Notes: a model not told the origin generated them from the letters alone. 64,000 nucleotides of DNA from Candidatus Thiodiazotropha sp. (ex Codakia rugifera) (GCA_025656675.1 JAHXHN010000002.1:723302-787301), one strand, 5' to 3'; shown: positions 1-9,673, numbered from the stretch's first letter. Made by a program: numbers and translations.

Positions 1-502
1 CTGAATGGAGGTGGCGGCGGCAAATGCCCCACTGGTGATCGGCCTCTTCCACAGCAATTTCGAGATGCTCTACATGACCTAGAGCAGCGTGATCTTCAAG
101 CAGTGGTATGAGGGATTCCATGATGTACCAGGCCAGCATCTCGGCCGTGGTATTCGCAATAGGCAGGGTCAGACAGTTTTCAATAGGCAGGGAGAAACGT
201 TTTCCATAACTTGAAACCTCAATCTGACCCTCCTTATTCAGTATGCTAACTTCATTACTGCCACCGGGCAGCAATATCTTGTCATGCAATTGCCGGCAGA
301 TGCCGGCTGCCAATCGGTTGAGCTGAACGAAGTCGATGACAAAGGCATCGCTGTTGTTTTCGCCCGAGGCCTGGATACGGACATGGAAATTGTGGCCGTG
401 CAGGTTTTCACAACTGTTATTGAAGGTGATGAAATGTGCCGCATTGAAATGCAACTCGCCCGGATTGACGCTGACTGCGAATTGTTGAGTCGGCTTCGAC
501 AA
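1..502 (-). CDS. 6-pyruvoyl-tetrahydropterin synthase (PTPS/QueD) family protein, 3' end cut by window
   Basis: Translation of the minus strand from a TTG at 502 gives about 167 residues running off the left edge. The start follows AGGAG by 7 nt, and an in-frame TAG lies just upstream, so TTG is the best start. The protein shows the PTPS pattern: FNAAHF near the N-terminus followed by NLHGHNF, the His residues that bind zinc in this family. A VIDF segment and a later TTAEMLA segment resemble PTSEVLA of E. coli QueD. PTPS-fold enzymes act on dihydroneopterin triphosphate and feed queuosine or pterin synthesis. With folP nearby, a folate-like or methanopterin role is possible. The family call is good; the exact reaction is open. 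Confidence 0.75.
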   Translation of the reverse strand, partial: MSKPTQQFAVSVNPGELHFNAAHFITFNNSCENLHGHNFHVRIQASGENNSDAFVIDFVQLNRLAAGICRQLHDKILLPGGSNEVSILNKEGQIEVSSYGKRFSLPIENCLTLPIANTTAEMLAWYIMESLIPLLEDHAALGHVEHLEIAVEEADHQWGICRRHLHS

Positions 503-692
503 AGAAACTCTCCTGAACTATGAGGCTATTATCGCTAAGGGTTAGTGTTGACTGGCCCTAAGTAACAGTTGCGGTGAGTCTATGCCCCTCAACTGCTGGT
601 TGGATGCACGATACTGCCTATGTAACGCGTTATAGATCTTCTAGCATTCAACGTGCCAGGTGGAAAATTGCCTAGTTCTTCATGAGTCCTGA

Positions 693-2645
693 CTAACGGG
701 GGGGATTGATCCCGTAGCGCTTCATCCGTCGATAGAGCGTGTTGCGGCTGAGGGTCAGCTTTTTTGCAACCCGGCTGACGTTCCAATGCATATCCTCGAG
801 TTCGCTCAACAGGACATCGCGTTCAGCGATCGCCAGGGAATTGAAAGTGGAATCGGGGTTGTCGGCCAACTCCTCTTCATAGATGGCAGTGCAAATCTCT
901 TCGGGTAGATCATTGACAGTTATAATCCCGTTTTCACACATTGCCGTTGTGGTGCGAAGCACATTGAGAAGCTGTCTGATATTGCCGGGCCAGGCGAAGT
1001 TTTCCAATATCCTCAATGCTTCCGGAGCCCATTCCAATTCCACAGTGTTACCGGCTTCCTGCTGTCCGATCTTTTGAATCAGCTGAAGTTTATCCTTGCG
1101 ATCACGCAGGGGGGGCATAGTCAGTGAGATGCCGTGTAATCGGTAATAGAGATCCTCGCGAAATTCCCCTTCCTCAACCATGCTCTGGATATCATGGTGG
1201 GTGGCACTGATCAGCTTGATGGAAACCTTGATCGGCGTTTCGCCACCGAGGGGGATGACTTCCCGCTCCTCAAGTACCCTGAGTAGGCGTGCCTGCAGAT
1301 GCAGCGGCATATCACCGATCTCATCCAGGAACAGTGTGCCGCCATCAGCCTGCGCGATCTTGCCGCGGTTTCCATCCCTGCTTGCACCGGTAAAGGCTCC
1401 CGGCCGGTAACCGAAGAGCTCACTCTCGATCAGTGACTCGGGCAGCGAAGCGCAGTTAACGGCTATGAAGGGTTTATCGCGACGAGAGCTGGCTTTATGC
1501 AGTGCCCGTGCAAACATATCCTTGCCGGTGCCCGTCTCTCCGAACAGCATGTAGGGTATATCCCGTTCGATTACCTTGAGAACGGTTTCCACGTTTTTCT
1601 TCATGCGAGGTTCATCGAAATGGAGCGAGTCTAATGCCTCAGCGCGTCCATGATAGATTTTTGTACTCTTTTTACTGCTGTTGAAAACGCCGATCGGTGC
1701 AGGATTAGGCGTACAGTTTTCCGGTGGCTGCAGGGTGGCGAAGAAGCGTCTGCCCTGTTGCGTCTCCCGAATGGGAAAGGCGTGTGTATGGGTTTGTTTG
1801 AGCAGGGTGGGGATGGAGGTCGTGAACAGGTCATTGATAAGGTGACCAACGATCTGCTTTGGTTTTTCGAGATTGAGCTGGAACATGGCGCTGCGATTGA
1901 CAGCCAGTATCTTTCCTTCCAGATCAAAGGCTATGGCGCCCTCGCCCAGGGTGCTGATGAACTCTGAGCGGGCATGAAAGCGAAGGACGAAGGCATTCTT
2001 CATGGCGCAGAAGAAGACACGATTTTCAATGACTTGCGCTGACATGTTCAATAGCACCATGGTGTGCTGCTGAGCCATTTTCGATTCACTTGAGGCGTCG
2101 AGAACCGCCAGGGTTTCACCGTGGGGGTCAAATATCGGGGCAGCAGCACAGGTCAGGCTGGCATTCCGGGCAAAATAATGGGAACTCTTATGGATAACCA
2201 GCGGCTTTTTTTCCACCAGGCAGGTACCCATACCATTGGTGCCCTGTGCCGCTTCGTTCCAGACAGCGCCCAATTGCATACCGGCATGGGCCGCAGCCTC
2301 GGTGAAGTGGGGGTCGCCAATATAATTCAACAGCACCCCATCACGATCAGTCAGCATGATGGCGTGACCAGAGCCTGCCAGCTGCTGGTATAGATTGGTC
2401 ATTTCCAGTCGGGCAATATCCAGTAACCGGCAATATTGATGAAGCCGTTCGTTGAGATCGGATTGTTCGATGATGACCGGATCGGGTGTCTCACCCGGAT
2501 CGAGCCCGAGGTCGTCCTTACATCGCCGCCATGAGCGAAGCGTCAGGTCATCGATTGTCGTGCTGACCGGTTGATTCCCTTCCAATGCCGTTCGCACGAA
2601 TTCGGCGTGACCGGGATTCTCCTGGTGCAGGATCGTTTGTTCCAC
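693..2645 (-). CDS. acoR: AcoR-like sigma-54-dependent transcriptional activator
   Basis: This 650-residue bacterial enhancer-binding protein has an N-terminal GAF-type sensor region (about 60-220) and a linker with a PAS-like look (about 225-300). The sigma-54 AAA+ domain has Walker A GETGTGKD at 369-376, the sigma-54 contact loop GAFTGA at 416-421 and Walker B GGTLFLDE at 435-442. A C-terminal Fis-type helix-turn-helix lies at about 620-645. The domain order and the N-terminal sequence match the AcoR family, which controls acetoin or alcohol oxidation genes. It stands alone, divergent from folP. Its leader carries TGACAA repeats related to palindromes in the 13.9-14.3 kb divergent promoter region, so it is the obvious candidate activator of the PQQ accessory genes. 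The inducer cannot be read from sequence. Confidence 0.88.
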   Translation of the reverse strand: MEQTILHQENPGHAEFVRTALEGNQPVSTTIDDLTLRSWRRCKDDLGLDPGETPDPVIIEQSDLNERLHQYCRLLDIARLEMTNLYQQLAGSGHAIMLTDRDGVLLNYIGDPHFTEAAAHAGMQLGAVWNEAAQGTNGMGTCLVEKKPLVIHKSSHYFARNASLTCAAAPIFDPHGETLAVLDASSESKMAQQHTMVLLNMSAQVIENRVFFCAMKNAFVLRFHARSEFISTLGEGAIAFDLEGKILAVNRSAMFQLNLEKPKQIVGHLINDLFTTSIPTLLKQTHTHAFPIRETQQGRRFFATLQPPENCTPNPAPIGVFNSSKKSTKIYHGRAEALDSLHFDEPRMKKNVETVLKVIERDIPYMLFGETGTGKDMFARALHKASSRRDKPFIAVNCASLPESLIESELFGYRPGAFTGASRDGNRGKIAQADGGTLFLDEIGDMPLHLQARLLRVLEEREVIPLGGETPIKVSIKLISATHHDIQSMVEEGEFREDLYYRLHGISLTMPPLRDRKDKLQLIQKIGQQEAGNTVELEWAPEALRILENFAWPGNIRQLLNVLRTTTAMCENGIITVNDLPEEICTAIYEEELADNPDSTFNSLAIAERDVLLSELEDMHWNVSRVAKKLTLSRNTLYRRMKRYGINPPR

Positions 2646-2736
2646 AATCGCTCTCCTCCGTGGTAAGGGCTTTCTGTGTTAAACCCTCAGTACAATCCCC
2701 ACATGTAAAATTAGATATTGAGGTACCATTTATTAG

Positions 2737-2812
2737 TATGACAACAAGTCTATGACAAGATCTCAGTTATGACAAATATTAACCCCTGTCCAGCCAACCT
2801 AACTTATTGTCA
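2737..2812. promoter_or_regulatory. Cluster of TGACAA/TTGTCA half-sites between acoR-like gene and folP
   Basis: TATGACAA occurs three times, at 2737-2744, 2751-2758 and 2768-2775. An inverted TTGTCA sits at 2807-2812 next to the folP start. The same half-site makes the palindromes at 14004-14019 and 14130-14147. I infer that these are binding sites for the adjacent AcoR-like activator, giving autoregulation or control of folP. No sigma-54 -24/-12 element was found here. Confidence 0.45.
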
Positions 2813-2815
2813 GTC

Positions 2816-3634
2816 ATGAAAATATTGCAGCCATTGGTGATGGGGATTCTGAATCTGACACCGGATAGCTTTTCCGATGGCGGGTGCTATGGCTCAGTAA
2901 CAGCCGCTGTTGAGCGAGGGCTGGAAATGGTACAGGAAGGGGCGGATATCATTGATGTTGGCGGGGAGTCTACCCAACCTGAGGCTTCAAGGGTTGATGC
3001 ATCAGAACAGCTCAGACGGGTACTCGAGACCATTGAACAGCTAAGAGAGCGGTTACCCCAGAATTTTTTAATCAGTATTGATACCACATTGAGTGAGGTG
3101 GCTTTCCAGGCAATTAATAGCGGGGCGACCATGATCAACGATATTTCTGCCGGACGTGACGATCCTGAATTGCTGACTGTTGCGGCAACTGCAGATGTAC
3201 CGCTTGTATTGATGCATATGCAAGGCTCACCTGAAACCATGCAGCAGGCGCCATCCTATCGGGATGTGGTCAGAGAGGTGATGGGTTTTCTGCAGAAACG
3301 GGTTGATGTTGCACTTGAGGCAGGGGTAAAGCGTGAGAACCTGATACTGGATCCCGGGATCGGGTTTGGCAAGGGGCGGGAGCACAACCTGCAGTTATTG
3401 GGTTCATTGCAGCGCATGGCGGAAATGGGTTACCCGCTTCTCCTCGGTGCCAGCCGAAAGCGTTTCATGGGTTCAATCTGCGAGATCGAAAGGCCAGCGC
3501 ACCTAATGCCGGCTACCTGCGCCTCCACCGCACTGGGTGTAATGGCGGGGGTTCGTATATTCCGGGTACACGATGTCTGGCAGAATCGCCAGGCCGCCGA
3601 TGTGGCCTGGGCGATCCGGTCTGTATCGATGTAG
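2816..3634 (+). CDS. folP: Dihydropteroate synthase
   Basis: The enzyme condenses 7,8-dihydropterin pyrophosphate with p-aminobenzoate to give dihydropteroate in folate synthesis. It has the family hallmarks in order: VMGILNLTPDSFSDGG near the N-terminus, DVGGEST, a SIDTT strand, INDISAG, LMHMQG, LDPGIGFGK, GASRKRFMG and a C-terminal RVHDV. Length (272 residues) is normal. ATG at 2816 is preferred; an in-frame TTG at 2807 would add three residues. It is not in the usual ftsH-folP-glmM context but sits between a sigma-54 activator and formate dehydrogenase. It may therefore be an extra copy or belong to a C1-cofactor set with the PTPS gene; this is inference. Confidence 0.93.
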   Translation: MKILQPLVMGILNLTPDSFSDGGCYGSVTAAVERGLEMVQEGADIIDVGGESTQPEASRVDASEQLRRVLETIEQLRERLPQNFLISIDTTLSEVAFQAINSGATMINDISAGRDDPELLTVAATADVPLVLMHMQGSPETMQQAPSYRDVVREVMGFLQKRVDVALEAGVKRENLILDPGIGFGKGREHNLQLLGSLQRMAEMGYPLLLGASRKRFMGSICEIERPAHLMPATCASTALGVMAGVRIFRVHDVWQNRQAADVAWAIRSVSM

Positions 3635-3687
3635 GGAAATGGGTAAGAACGATCAAACAGCGGTTTTAATCAGAAGATCAGTTTAAG

Positions 3688-3898
3688 TGTCCGCAAATGT
3701 TTTATTATTTACTTTATAAATCAAGTTTCGGTACGGCGTTGGCATCCTCTGTTATGCGAACGATTGGAGACATCTTTCTCTGTCTGGATGATGAGCCTGA
3801 CATGAAATTTTCGTATGCTTTGATTGATGATGGTCAGGATGCCACGTGAGTGGAAATCGTTATGCGCATTTGCGTTTATTCGCGATCATTTGCGGACA
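3688..3898. repeat. Non-coding 211-bp segment bounded by a perfect 12-bp inverted repeat
   Basis: The 357-bp gap between folP and formate dehydrogenase holds TGTCCGCAAATG at 3688-3699 and its exact reverse complement at 3887-3898. The TGT...ACA outer ends and the short non-coding interior are reminiscent of a miniature inverted-repeat element or a decayed insertion sequence. No clear target-site duplication and no transposase coding were seen. Apart from this I see no gene in 3635-3991. Confidence 0.35.
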
Positions 3899-3991
3899 AA
3901 TCACCCTGAACGGGTGAGATGATACGTATGATCTACCCACCTTCTCGGGAGAAAAGCCTGAAATTCTAAAGGCTGATTCTCATGCCACTCC

Positions 3992-6736
3992 TTACTCACC
4001 AGGCGCTACCCGGATGGCGCAGAATTTGAATTCGGGTATCTTGGCATCCGGATCCAGGGCCTCGTTGGTGAGCAGATTGGCCGCTGCCTCCTGATAACAA
4101 AAGGGAAGGAAGACCTGTCCAGGTTGCAATCCGCTGTCAGCCCTGGCGAATGCAGTGACTTCGCCACGTCGCGACTGCAGGCGGATCGGAGCGCCCGGTT
4201 GGACATTGATCCGGGTGAGTTCTCCAGGGTGGAGACTGGCGACCGGTAGCGGTTCGATACGGTCGAGCACTTCCGAGCGGCGTGTCATGACGCCTGTGTG
4301 CCAGTGTTCCAGCTGACGGCCGGTAATCAGTATCCAGGGATAGGCTTCATCCGGCAATTCGTCCGCATTGGTGAAGGGGGCAGGTGTGAAGGTTGCCTTC
4401 CCGGAAGAGGTCGGAAACTGTTCGGTAAAAATTACCGGCTGCCCCGGATCATCCTCATCCTGGCAGGGATAGGTCACTGATCCCGCCTCTTCCAGTCGCT
4501 CCCAGGAGATACCGGCGATGCTGGGCATGGCCTGTCGCATCTCGGAAAAAACCTCCCTCGGATGGTTGTAATGCCAGCCCAGCCCCAGCCGGTTGGCCAA
4601 TGCCTGAATGATCTCTAGATCCTGTCGTGCCTGACCGGGCGGAACCAGGGCCTGACGACCCAACTGCACGCGCCGGTCAGTATTGGTGAAGCTACCGTTC
4701 TTCTCGGCAAAGGCCGAAGCCGGCAGGATGACATCGGCATACCAGGCCGTTTCGGTCATGAAGATATCCTGCACTACCAGGTGATCGAGTCCGGCAAGTG
4801 CCATACGTGCATGATTCAGGTTGGGATCGGACATGGCCGGATTCTCACCCATGATATACATACCTTTTATTGTGCCCTCGGTAATGGCATGCATGATCTC
4901 TACCACAGTAAGACCGGGATTCGGATCCAGTGGCTGGCCCCATAAGGCTTCAAAGCGGGCTCTGGCATCCGGGTTGTCGACCCGTTGATAATCGGGAAAG
5001 ACCATTGGGATCAAACCGACATCTGATGCACCCTGTACATTGTTCTGCCCACGCAGGGGATGCAGACCGGTGCCTGGACGGCCGATCTGCCCGGTCATCA
5101 GGGCCAGAGAGATGAGGGCGCGGGCATTGTCAGTGCCATGCACATGCTGAGAGACGCCCATACCCCAAAAGATGATTGAGGCTTTTGAAGAGGCATAGAG
5201 ACGCGCCACTTCGCGGATGGTGGCTGCATCGATACCACACACAGAGGCCATGGCATCGGGCGTAAACGGCAGCAGGTGTGATTCCAGTGCCTGAAAACCA
5301 TGGGTACGTTCGGCAATGAATTTTCTATCCACCAGATCCTGCTCGATCACAGCGTGCATGATGGCATTGAGCAGGGCCACATCGGTGTCAGGTTTGAAGT
5401 GGAGAAAGTGCGTGGCATGTTTGGCAATTGCAGTACGGCGGGGATCCATCACAATCAATGTCTTGCCTGCCCTGACCTCATTCTTCATGAATGTGGCGGC
5501 TACCGGATGATTTTCAGTGGTGTTGGAACCGATGATCAGGATCAATTCCGCATCGCTGACATCCGCTACCGGATTGGAGACTGCGCCGGAGCCGATCATC
5601 TCCAGCAAAGCCACCACGGAGGAAGCATGACAGAGACGGGTACAGTGATCCACATTGTTACTGCCAAAGCCGGTGCGGATCAGTTTCTGAAATAGATAGG
5701 CCTCCTCATTGGAGCACTTGGCGGAACCGAAGCCGGCGAGTCCGGCAGGACCCAATTGATTACCCAGGTTACGGAGTCCCGCAGCGGCGAAATCCAATGC
5801 CTCATCCCAGCTTGCTTCACGAAAATCCTTAAAAGGGTTTTCCCGATCAAGACCAAGTGCAGCCTGTTTTGGTACATCTTTCCGTCGAATCAACGGGACA
5901 GTCAGGCGTTGGGGATGGTGGACATAGTCAAAGCCGTAACGCCCTTTGACACAGAGTCGGCTGTTATTCGCCGGTCCATCACGACCGGTAACAAAATGTA
6001 TCTGGTTATCACTGATATGATAGGTAAGCTGGCAACCCACACCACAGTAGGGGCAGACAGAATCGATCTCTTTTTCGACCACTGTCTGGCCCACTCCCTT
6101 GGCCGGCATCAGTGCGCCTGTGGGACAGACCTGTACACACTCGCCACAGGCGACACAGCTGCTCTCTCCAAGCGGGTCTTGAATGTCGAACGTGATGGTG
6201 GACGCACTGCCCCGTCTGGCATAACCGATCACGTTGTTGACCTGTTCCTCACGGCAGGCCCGCAAGCAACGGGTACACTGAATACAGGCGTCAAGGTTGA
6301 CTGCGATGGCGGGGTGTGAGAGGTCAGTCGCCGGTTGTTGTCGGCCAGGAAAGCGGGGTTTCCCAAGTTGCAGTTTCATAGACCATTGGTCGAGTTCACT
6401 GGTCGGACTATAGCGGGTTTCTGCAATATCGGATTGAAGCAGTTCCAGCACCAGTTTTTGTGCCTTTCGGGGACGTGTGCCGTTGCTGTTGACCACCATT
6501 CCCTCGCTGGGTGTTCGACAGCAGGAGGCTGCCAGAACCCGCTCACCCTCAATCTCAACCATACAGGCACGGCAGTTGCCATCGGCTCGTAGTCCCGACT
6601 TGTAGCAGAGATGGGGAATCTCTGTGCCGGTACGTTGTGCGGTCTCTAGCAAAGTCTCACCCGGGACGGCGCTAACGGGTCTGCCGTCGAGGATGAAATT
6701 GATTGCCTGATCTGAGGGCAGCGTATTATTCGCCAT
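3992..6736 (-). CDS. fdhA: NAD-dependent formate dehydrogenase, catalytic alpha subunit (FdsA/Fdh1A type)
   Basis: This is the soluble molybdenum- or tungsten-bis-pterin formate dehydrogenase, which oxidises formate to CO2. The N-terminus is a [2Fe-2S] domain (C44, C55, C58, C72/73). Ferredoxin-like cysteine clusters follow at about 151-161 and 194-204, then the [4Fe-4S] motif CPYCGVGC at about 228-235. The metal ligand is Cys369 in HCTRLCHAS, followed by the catalytic His370. Length (914) suits the family. It overlaps the upstream fdh1B-type gene by 11 bp and shares its operon. A perfect-spacing sigma-54 promoter lies ahead of the operon. Whether Mo or W is used cannot be seen, but the closest remembered relative is Methylorubrum Fdh1, a tungsten enzyme. 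Confidence 0.93.
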   Translation of the reverse strand: MANNTLPSDQAINFILDGRPVSAVPGETLLETAQRTGTEIPHLCYKSGLRADGNCRACMVEIEGERVLAASCCRTPSEGMVVNSNGTRPRKAQKLVLELLQSDIAETRYSPTSELDQWSMKLQLGKPRFPGRQQPATDLSHPAIAVNLDACIQCTRCLRACREEQVNNVIGYARRGSASTITFDIQDPLGESSCVACGECVQVCPTGALMPAKGVGQTVVEKEIDSVCPYCGVGCQLTYHISDNQIHFVTGRDGPANNSRLCVKGRYGFDYVHHPQRLTVPLIRRKDVPKQAALGLDRENPFKDFREASWDEALDFAAAGLRNLGNQLGPAGLAGFGSAKCSNEEAYLFQKLIRTGFGSNNVDHCTRLCHASSVVALLEMIGSGAVSNPVADVSDAELILIIGSNTTENHPVAATFMKNEVRAGKTLIVMDPRRTAIAKHATHFLHFKPDTDVALLNAIMHAVIEQDLVDRKFIAERTHGFQALESHLLPFTPDAMASVCGIDAATIREVARLYASSKASIIFWGMGVSQHVHGTDNARALISLALMTGQIGRPGTGLHPLRGQNNVQGASDVGLIPMVFPDYQRVDNPDARARFEALWGQPLDPNPGLTVVEIMHAITEGTIKGMYIMGENPAMSDPNLNHARMALAGLDHLVVQDIFMTETAWYADVILPASAFAEKNGSFTNTDRRVQLGRQALVPPGQARQDLEIIQALANRLGLGWHYNHPREVFSEMRQAMPSIAGISWERLEEAGSVTYPCQDEDDPGQPVIFTEQFPTSSGKATFTPAPFTNADELPDEAYPWILITGRQLEHWHTGVMTRRSEVLDRIEPLPVASLHPGELTRINVQPGAPIRLQSRRGEVTAFARADSGLQPGQVFLPFCYQEAAANLLTNEALDPDAKIPEFKFCAIRVAPGE

Positions 6737-8429
6737 GTTCCAACTCCTCGGGAAAATAGCGTAAAACGCTCAACATTGGATTGGGTGCCGCCTGTCCCAG
6801 ACCACAGATAGAGGCATCCATCATGACCACGGAGAGTTCTTCCATCAGTGTTCTGTCCCACTGTTTCTGTTCCATGAGTGCCACGGCTTTCTCGGTACCG
6901 ACGCGACAGGGGGTGCATTGGCCGCAGGACTCATGGGCAAAAAAGCGCATTGCATTCTTTGCCGCTTCCCGGGCGCTGTCGTGTTGCGAGAGGACGATAA
7001 TGGCGGCTGAGCCGATAAAACAGCCGTGGGGCTGCAAAGTGTCAAAATCGAGTGGAATATCGGCCAGTGAGGCGGGCAGGATGCCCCCGGAAGCCCCTCC
7101 AGGGAAGTAGCCATAGAGTGTATGTCCCTGCGCCATGCCACCACAGTATTCATCTATCAACTCGCGCAGAGTGATACCCGCCGGTGCCAGATGAACGCCG
7201 GGTTTGCTGACCCTGCCGCTGACCGAGAAGGTACGTAGCCCCTGACGTCCGTGACGCCCCTGACCGGCAAACCAGTCAGCACCTTTTTCCAGCAGCTCCC
7301 TGACCCAATAGAGGGTCTCCATATTATGTTCCAGGGTGGGACGACCGAACAGTCCGACCTGGGCGACATAGGGTGGCCGCTGGCGGGGCATACCGCGTTT
7401 ACCCTCGATCGATTCGATCATCGCAGACTCTTCGCCGCAGATGTAAGCCCCGGCGCCCCGGCGCAGATGGATGGGAGGCATGGGATAAGGCGGGTCAGCC
7501 TGCAGGCGGGTCAACTCTTTTCTCAGCAGGGACCGGATGGCAGCATATTCATCGCGCAGATAGATATAGATCCCGGCAATATCGACTACCCGGGCAGCAA
7601 TCAGCATCCCTTCGATAAAACGGTGTGGGTCCTGTTCCAGGAGATGACGGTCCTTGAAGGTCCCTGGCTCACCTTCGTCGATATTGACCGCCATCAGTCG
7701 TGGACCGGATTGCTCCCGTAAGATGCGCCATTTGCGACCGGCTGGAAAGCCAGCGCCTCCCAGGCCTCTGAGGTTGGCATCCTCGAGAAGTTGAATGACC
7801 TGCTCCACTGACATCTTTTCCGTGTCATCGGACCCCTGGGTATCGATTCGGCCCAGAAGCTCATAACCGCCATCGGCACGATAAGTGTGGTAATCACGGT
7901 AAGCAGGTATCTCCGGCTGTATGCTGTTGCTGTCGACAAGCTGTTGTACTTTTTCGACCGTGGCAACAGCAACCTGATTTTTTCCCACTACCGCCACCGG
8001 CGCCTCCTGGCAGCAGCCGACACAGGGTACCCGTTGTACACGCACGCCATCACCCAGTGTGGACTGCAGATTATCGAACAACGCTTCGGCACCGGCCAAC
8101 GAACAGGATATCGAGTCACAGACCCGAACGGTCAGTGGGGGTGGGGCTGTTTCACCCTCTTTCACCAGATCGAAATGGTGATAGAAACTGGCCACCTCAT
8201 AGACCTCAGTGGCGGAGAGATTCAACTCTTGAGCAAGGGCAACCAGATGATCGGCAGAGATATGTCCCTGACTGTCCTGGATGCGATGCAAATGTTCGAT
8301 CAGTAAATCGGCGCGGCGCGGTGCATTTCCCAGCAGGTCTTTCACCTGGTTCAGGGCGGCTTGATTCACAGTGCGGCCTTTGGGGCGACCGTGCCGTCTT
8401 CTATGTTCGGATTTGGTTTTTGTAGACAA
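6726..8429 (-). CDS. fdhB: NAD-dependent formate dehydrogenase beta subunit, NuoE-NuoF fusion (Fdh1B type)
   Basis: The diaphorase subunit passes electrons from the formate-oxidising subunit to NAD+. Residues about 25-165 are a NuoE-like [2Fe-2S] thioredoxin fold (C104, C109, C136, C140). Residues about 190-567 are NuoF-like, with NIDEGEPGTFKD, GAGAYICGEE (FMN/NADH site) and CGQCTPCRVGT for the [4Fe-4S] cluster. In most fds operons these are two genes; the fusion is typical of Methylorubrum Fdh1B, including the N-terminal RPKGRTV segment. The start is a TTG at 8429, because a TAA lies five codons upstream and no ATG is available. Confidence 0.92.
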   Translation of the reverse strand: MSTKTKSEHRRRHGRPKGRTVNQAALNQVKDLLGNAPRRADLLIEHLHRIQDSQGHISADHLVALAQELNLSATEVYEVASFYHHFDLVKEGETAPPPLTVRVCDSISCSLAGAEALFDNLQSTLGDGVRVQRVPCVGCCQEAPVAVVGKNQVAVATVEKVQQLVDSNSIQPEIPAYRDYHTYRADGGYELLGRIDTQGSDDTEKMSVEQVIQLLEDANLRGLGGAGFPAGRKWRILREQSGPRLMAVNIDEGEPGTFKDRHLLEQDPHRFIEGMLIAARVVDIAGIYIYLRDEYAAIRSLLRKELTRLQADPPYPMPPIHLRRGAGAYICGEESAMIESIEGKRGMPRQRPPYVAQVGLFGRPTLEHNMETLYWVRELLEKGADWFAGQGRHGRQGLRTFSVSGRVSKPGVHLAPAGITLRELIDEYCGGMAQGHTLYGYFPGGASGGILPASLADIPLDFDTLQPHGCFIGSAAIIVLSQHDSAREAAKNAMRFFAHESCGQCTPCRVGTEKAVALMEQKQWDRTLMEELSVVMMDASICGLGQAAPNPMLSVLRYFPEELEHGE

Positions 8430-8505
8430 TCGCTCTATCTCTAGTTAATTCGGACAGCAGATAAGCAGTCATGGAGTGAGGTTAATTATTGTAAACAACT
8501 AGAAC

Positions 8506-8520
8506 GCAACTTGTGTGCCA
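8506..8520 (-). promoter_or_regulatory. Sigma-54 (-24/-12) promoter of the formate dehydrogenase operon
   Basis: Read on the minus strand the site is TGGCACACAAGTTGC. It matches the sigma-54 consensus TGGCAC-N5-TTGC with correct GG-N10-GC spacing. The -12 GC falls at 8506-8507, placing a start near 8494, about 65 bp ahead of the TTG start codon at 8429. No TGTCA-N4-TGACA palindrome was seen upstream, so the activator is uncertain. Confidence 0.65.
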
Positions 8521-8689
8521 GTGTGAATATGTAGTCAGCATGTACCTAAGCAAGTTGGTGTATTCAACAAAGAGTGGCATGTTTTTCTCATGGGAGATAC
8601 CAACCCTAACGCCCATATTCAGATTGAGCAGGGCTATACGATCATTCTGGCACGCTTTCATCATGAATTACCGATGCATCACTGACCCA

Positions 8690-9673
8690 ATGGACTCAGC
8701 GCTAATGATAAAACACAGGCTAAGGGGTGAATTGAACAGGTGGCATTCCTTAAGACTTCGGACCCTTGTGGTGATGCTGCTGCTGTGTCTAGACACTGGC
8801 ATACTCAAGGCACAACCAAGTGAATTCATGGAAATCGCACCTGGCATCTATCTGCGGCCGGGGATTCAGCAAAATTTTGCCTCACACAATCGAGGACACA
8901 TCGCCAATATCGGTTTTATCGTGGGCAAACAGGCTGTTGCTGTGATCGATACCGGGAGTTCCTACCAAGAGGGATTGACCCTACGCCGGGCGATTCGTGA
9001 AATCACTGCCTTACCCATTCAATACGTGATTCTGACCCATATGCACCCGGACCATACCTTGGGAGCTGCTGCCTTTGACCAGGATGCCCCTGTATATATC
9101 GGTCATGCCCAGCTGAAAGATGCCTTGATCAGACGCCAGACCCACTATCTGGATAGGCTCAAGGAGGTATTGGGCAGTACAACGGAGGGAACCCGGCTGG
9201 TACTGCCCTCGGCGGGTGTTGAGGTCGGTCGGGCGGTGAGGTTGGAGTTGGGTGACAGGATTCTTGAATTACAGGCCTATCCAACGGCGCATACCAACAA
9301 TGACCTGAGTGTCTACGACAGGAACAGTGGGACATTGTGGCTTTCTGATCTGCTTTTTGTGGAACGGATACCCGTGGTGGATGGAAGCCTGCTGGGTTGG
9401 TTGGGGGTCATCGATTATCTGGATCAAAGCGAAGCCAAACGTGTAGTACCGGGGCATGGTCCGGTGGTCACTGAATGGAAAGCGTCACTGGCTGACCAAC
9501 GACGTTATCTCGATGCACTGCTGTCCGGTATCCGTGGGATCGTCAGACAAAACGGAACCATAGAGCAGGCGATAGAACAGGTGGGCCAGGAAGAAAAGGA
9601 TAACTGGCTGCTATTCGATGAGTACCATGGAAGGAATGTAACCGCCAGCTTTGTGGAACTGGAATGGGAGTAG
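8690..9673 (+). CDS. Metallo-beta-lactamase-fold hydrolase of quinoprotein (PQQ) systems
   Basis: The protein is exported, with a basic N-terminus and hydrophobic segment ending near LKAQ. Its zinc-binding core is THMHPDHTLG (HxHxDH), followed by a His in PTAHTNND, an Asp in LSDLLF and PGHGP near the C-terminus. It resembles the SoxH-related family annotated as quinoprotein relay system zinc metallohydrolase. These proteins occur beside PQQ-dependent alcohol/methanol dehydrogenases, and their substrate is unknown. The SoxYZ-like carrier gene downstream supports the assignment. The start is uncertain: the frame is open back to 8513, but residues before ATG 8690 or ATG 8705 do not look like a signal peptide. 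No strong ribosome site marks either ATG. Confidence 0.82.
   Translation: MDSALMIKHRLRGELNRWHSLRLRTLVVMLLLCLDTGILKAQPSEFMEIAPGIYLRPGIQQNFASHNRGHIANIGFIVGKQAVAVIDTGSSYQEGLTLRRAIREITALPIQYVILTHMHPDHTLGAAAFDQDAPVYIGHAQLKDALIRRQTHYLDRLKEVLGSTTEGTRLVLPSAGVEVGRAVRLELGDRILELQAYPTAHTNNDLSVYDRNSGTLWLSDLLFVERIPVVDGSLLGWLGVIDYLDQSEAKRVVPGHGPVVTEWKASLADQRRYLDALLSGIRGIVRQNGTIEQAIEQVGQEEKDNWLLFDEYHGRNVTASFVELEWE

Noticed and set aside
8648-8662. TGGCACG followed by CTTTCATC upstream of the MBL hydrolase, like a sigma-54 promoter
   Set aside because: The -24 half is perfect, but the -12 position reads TC instead of GC, which is rarely tolerated.
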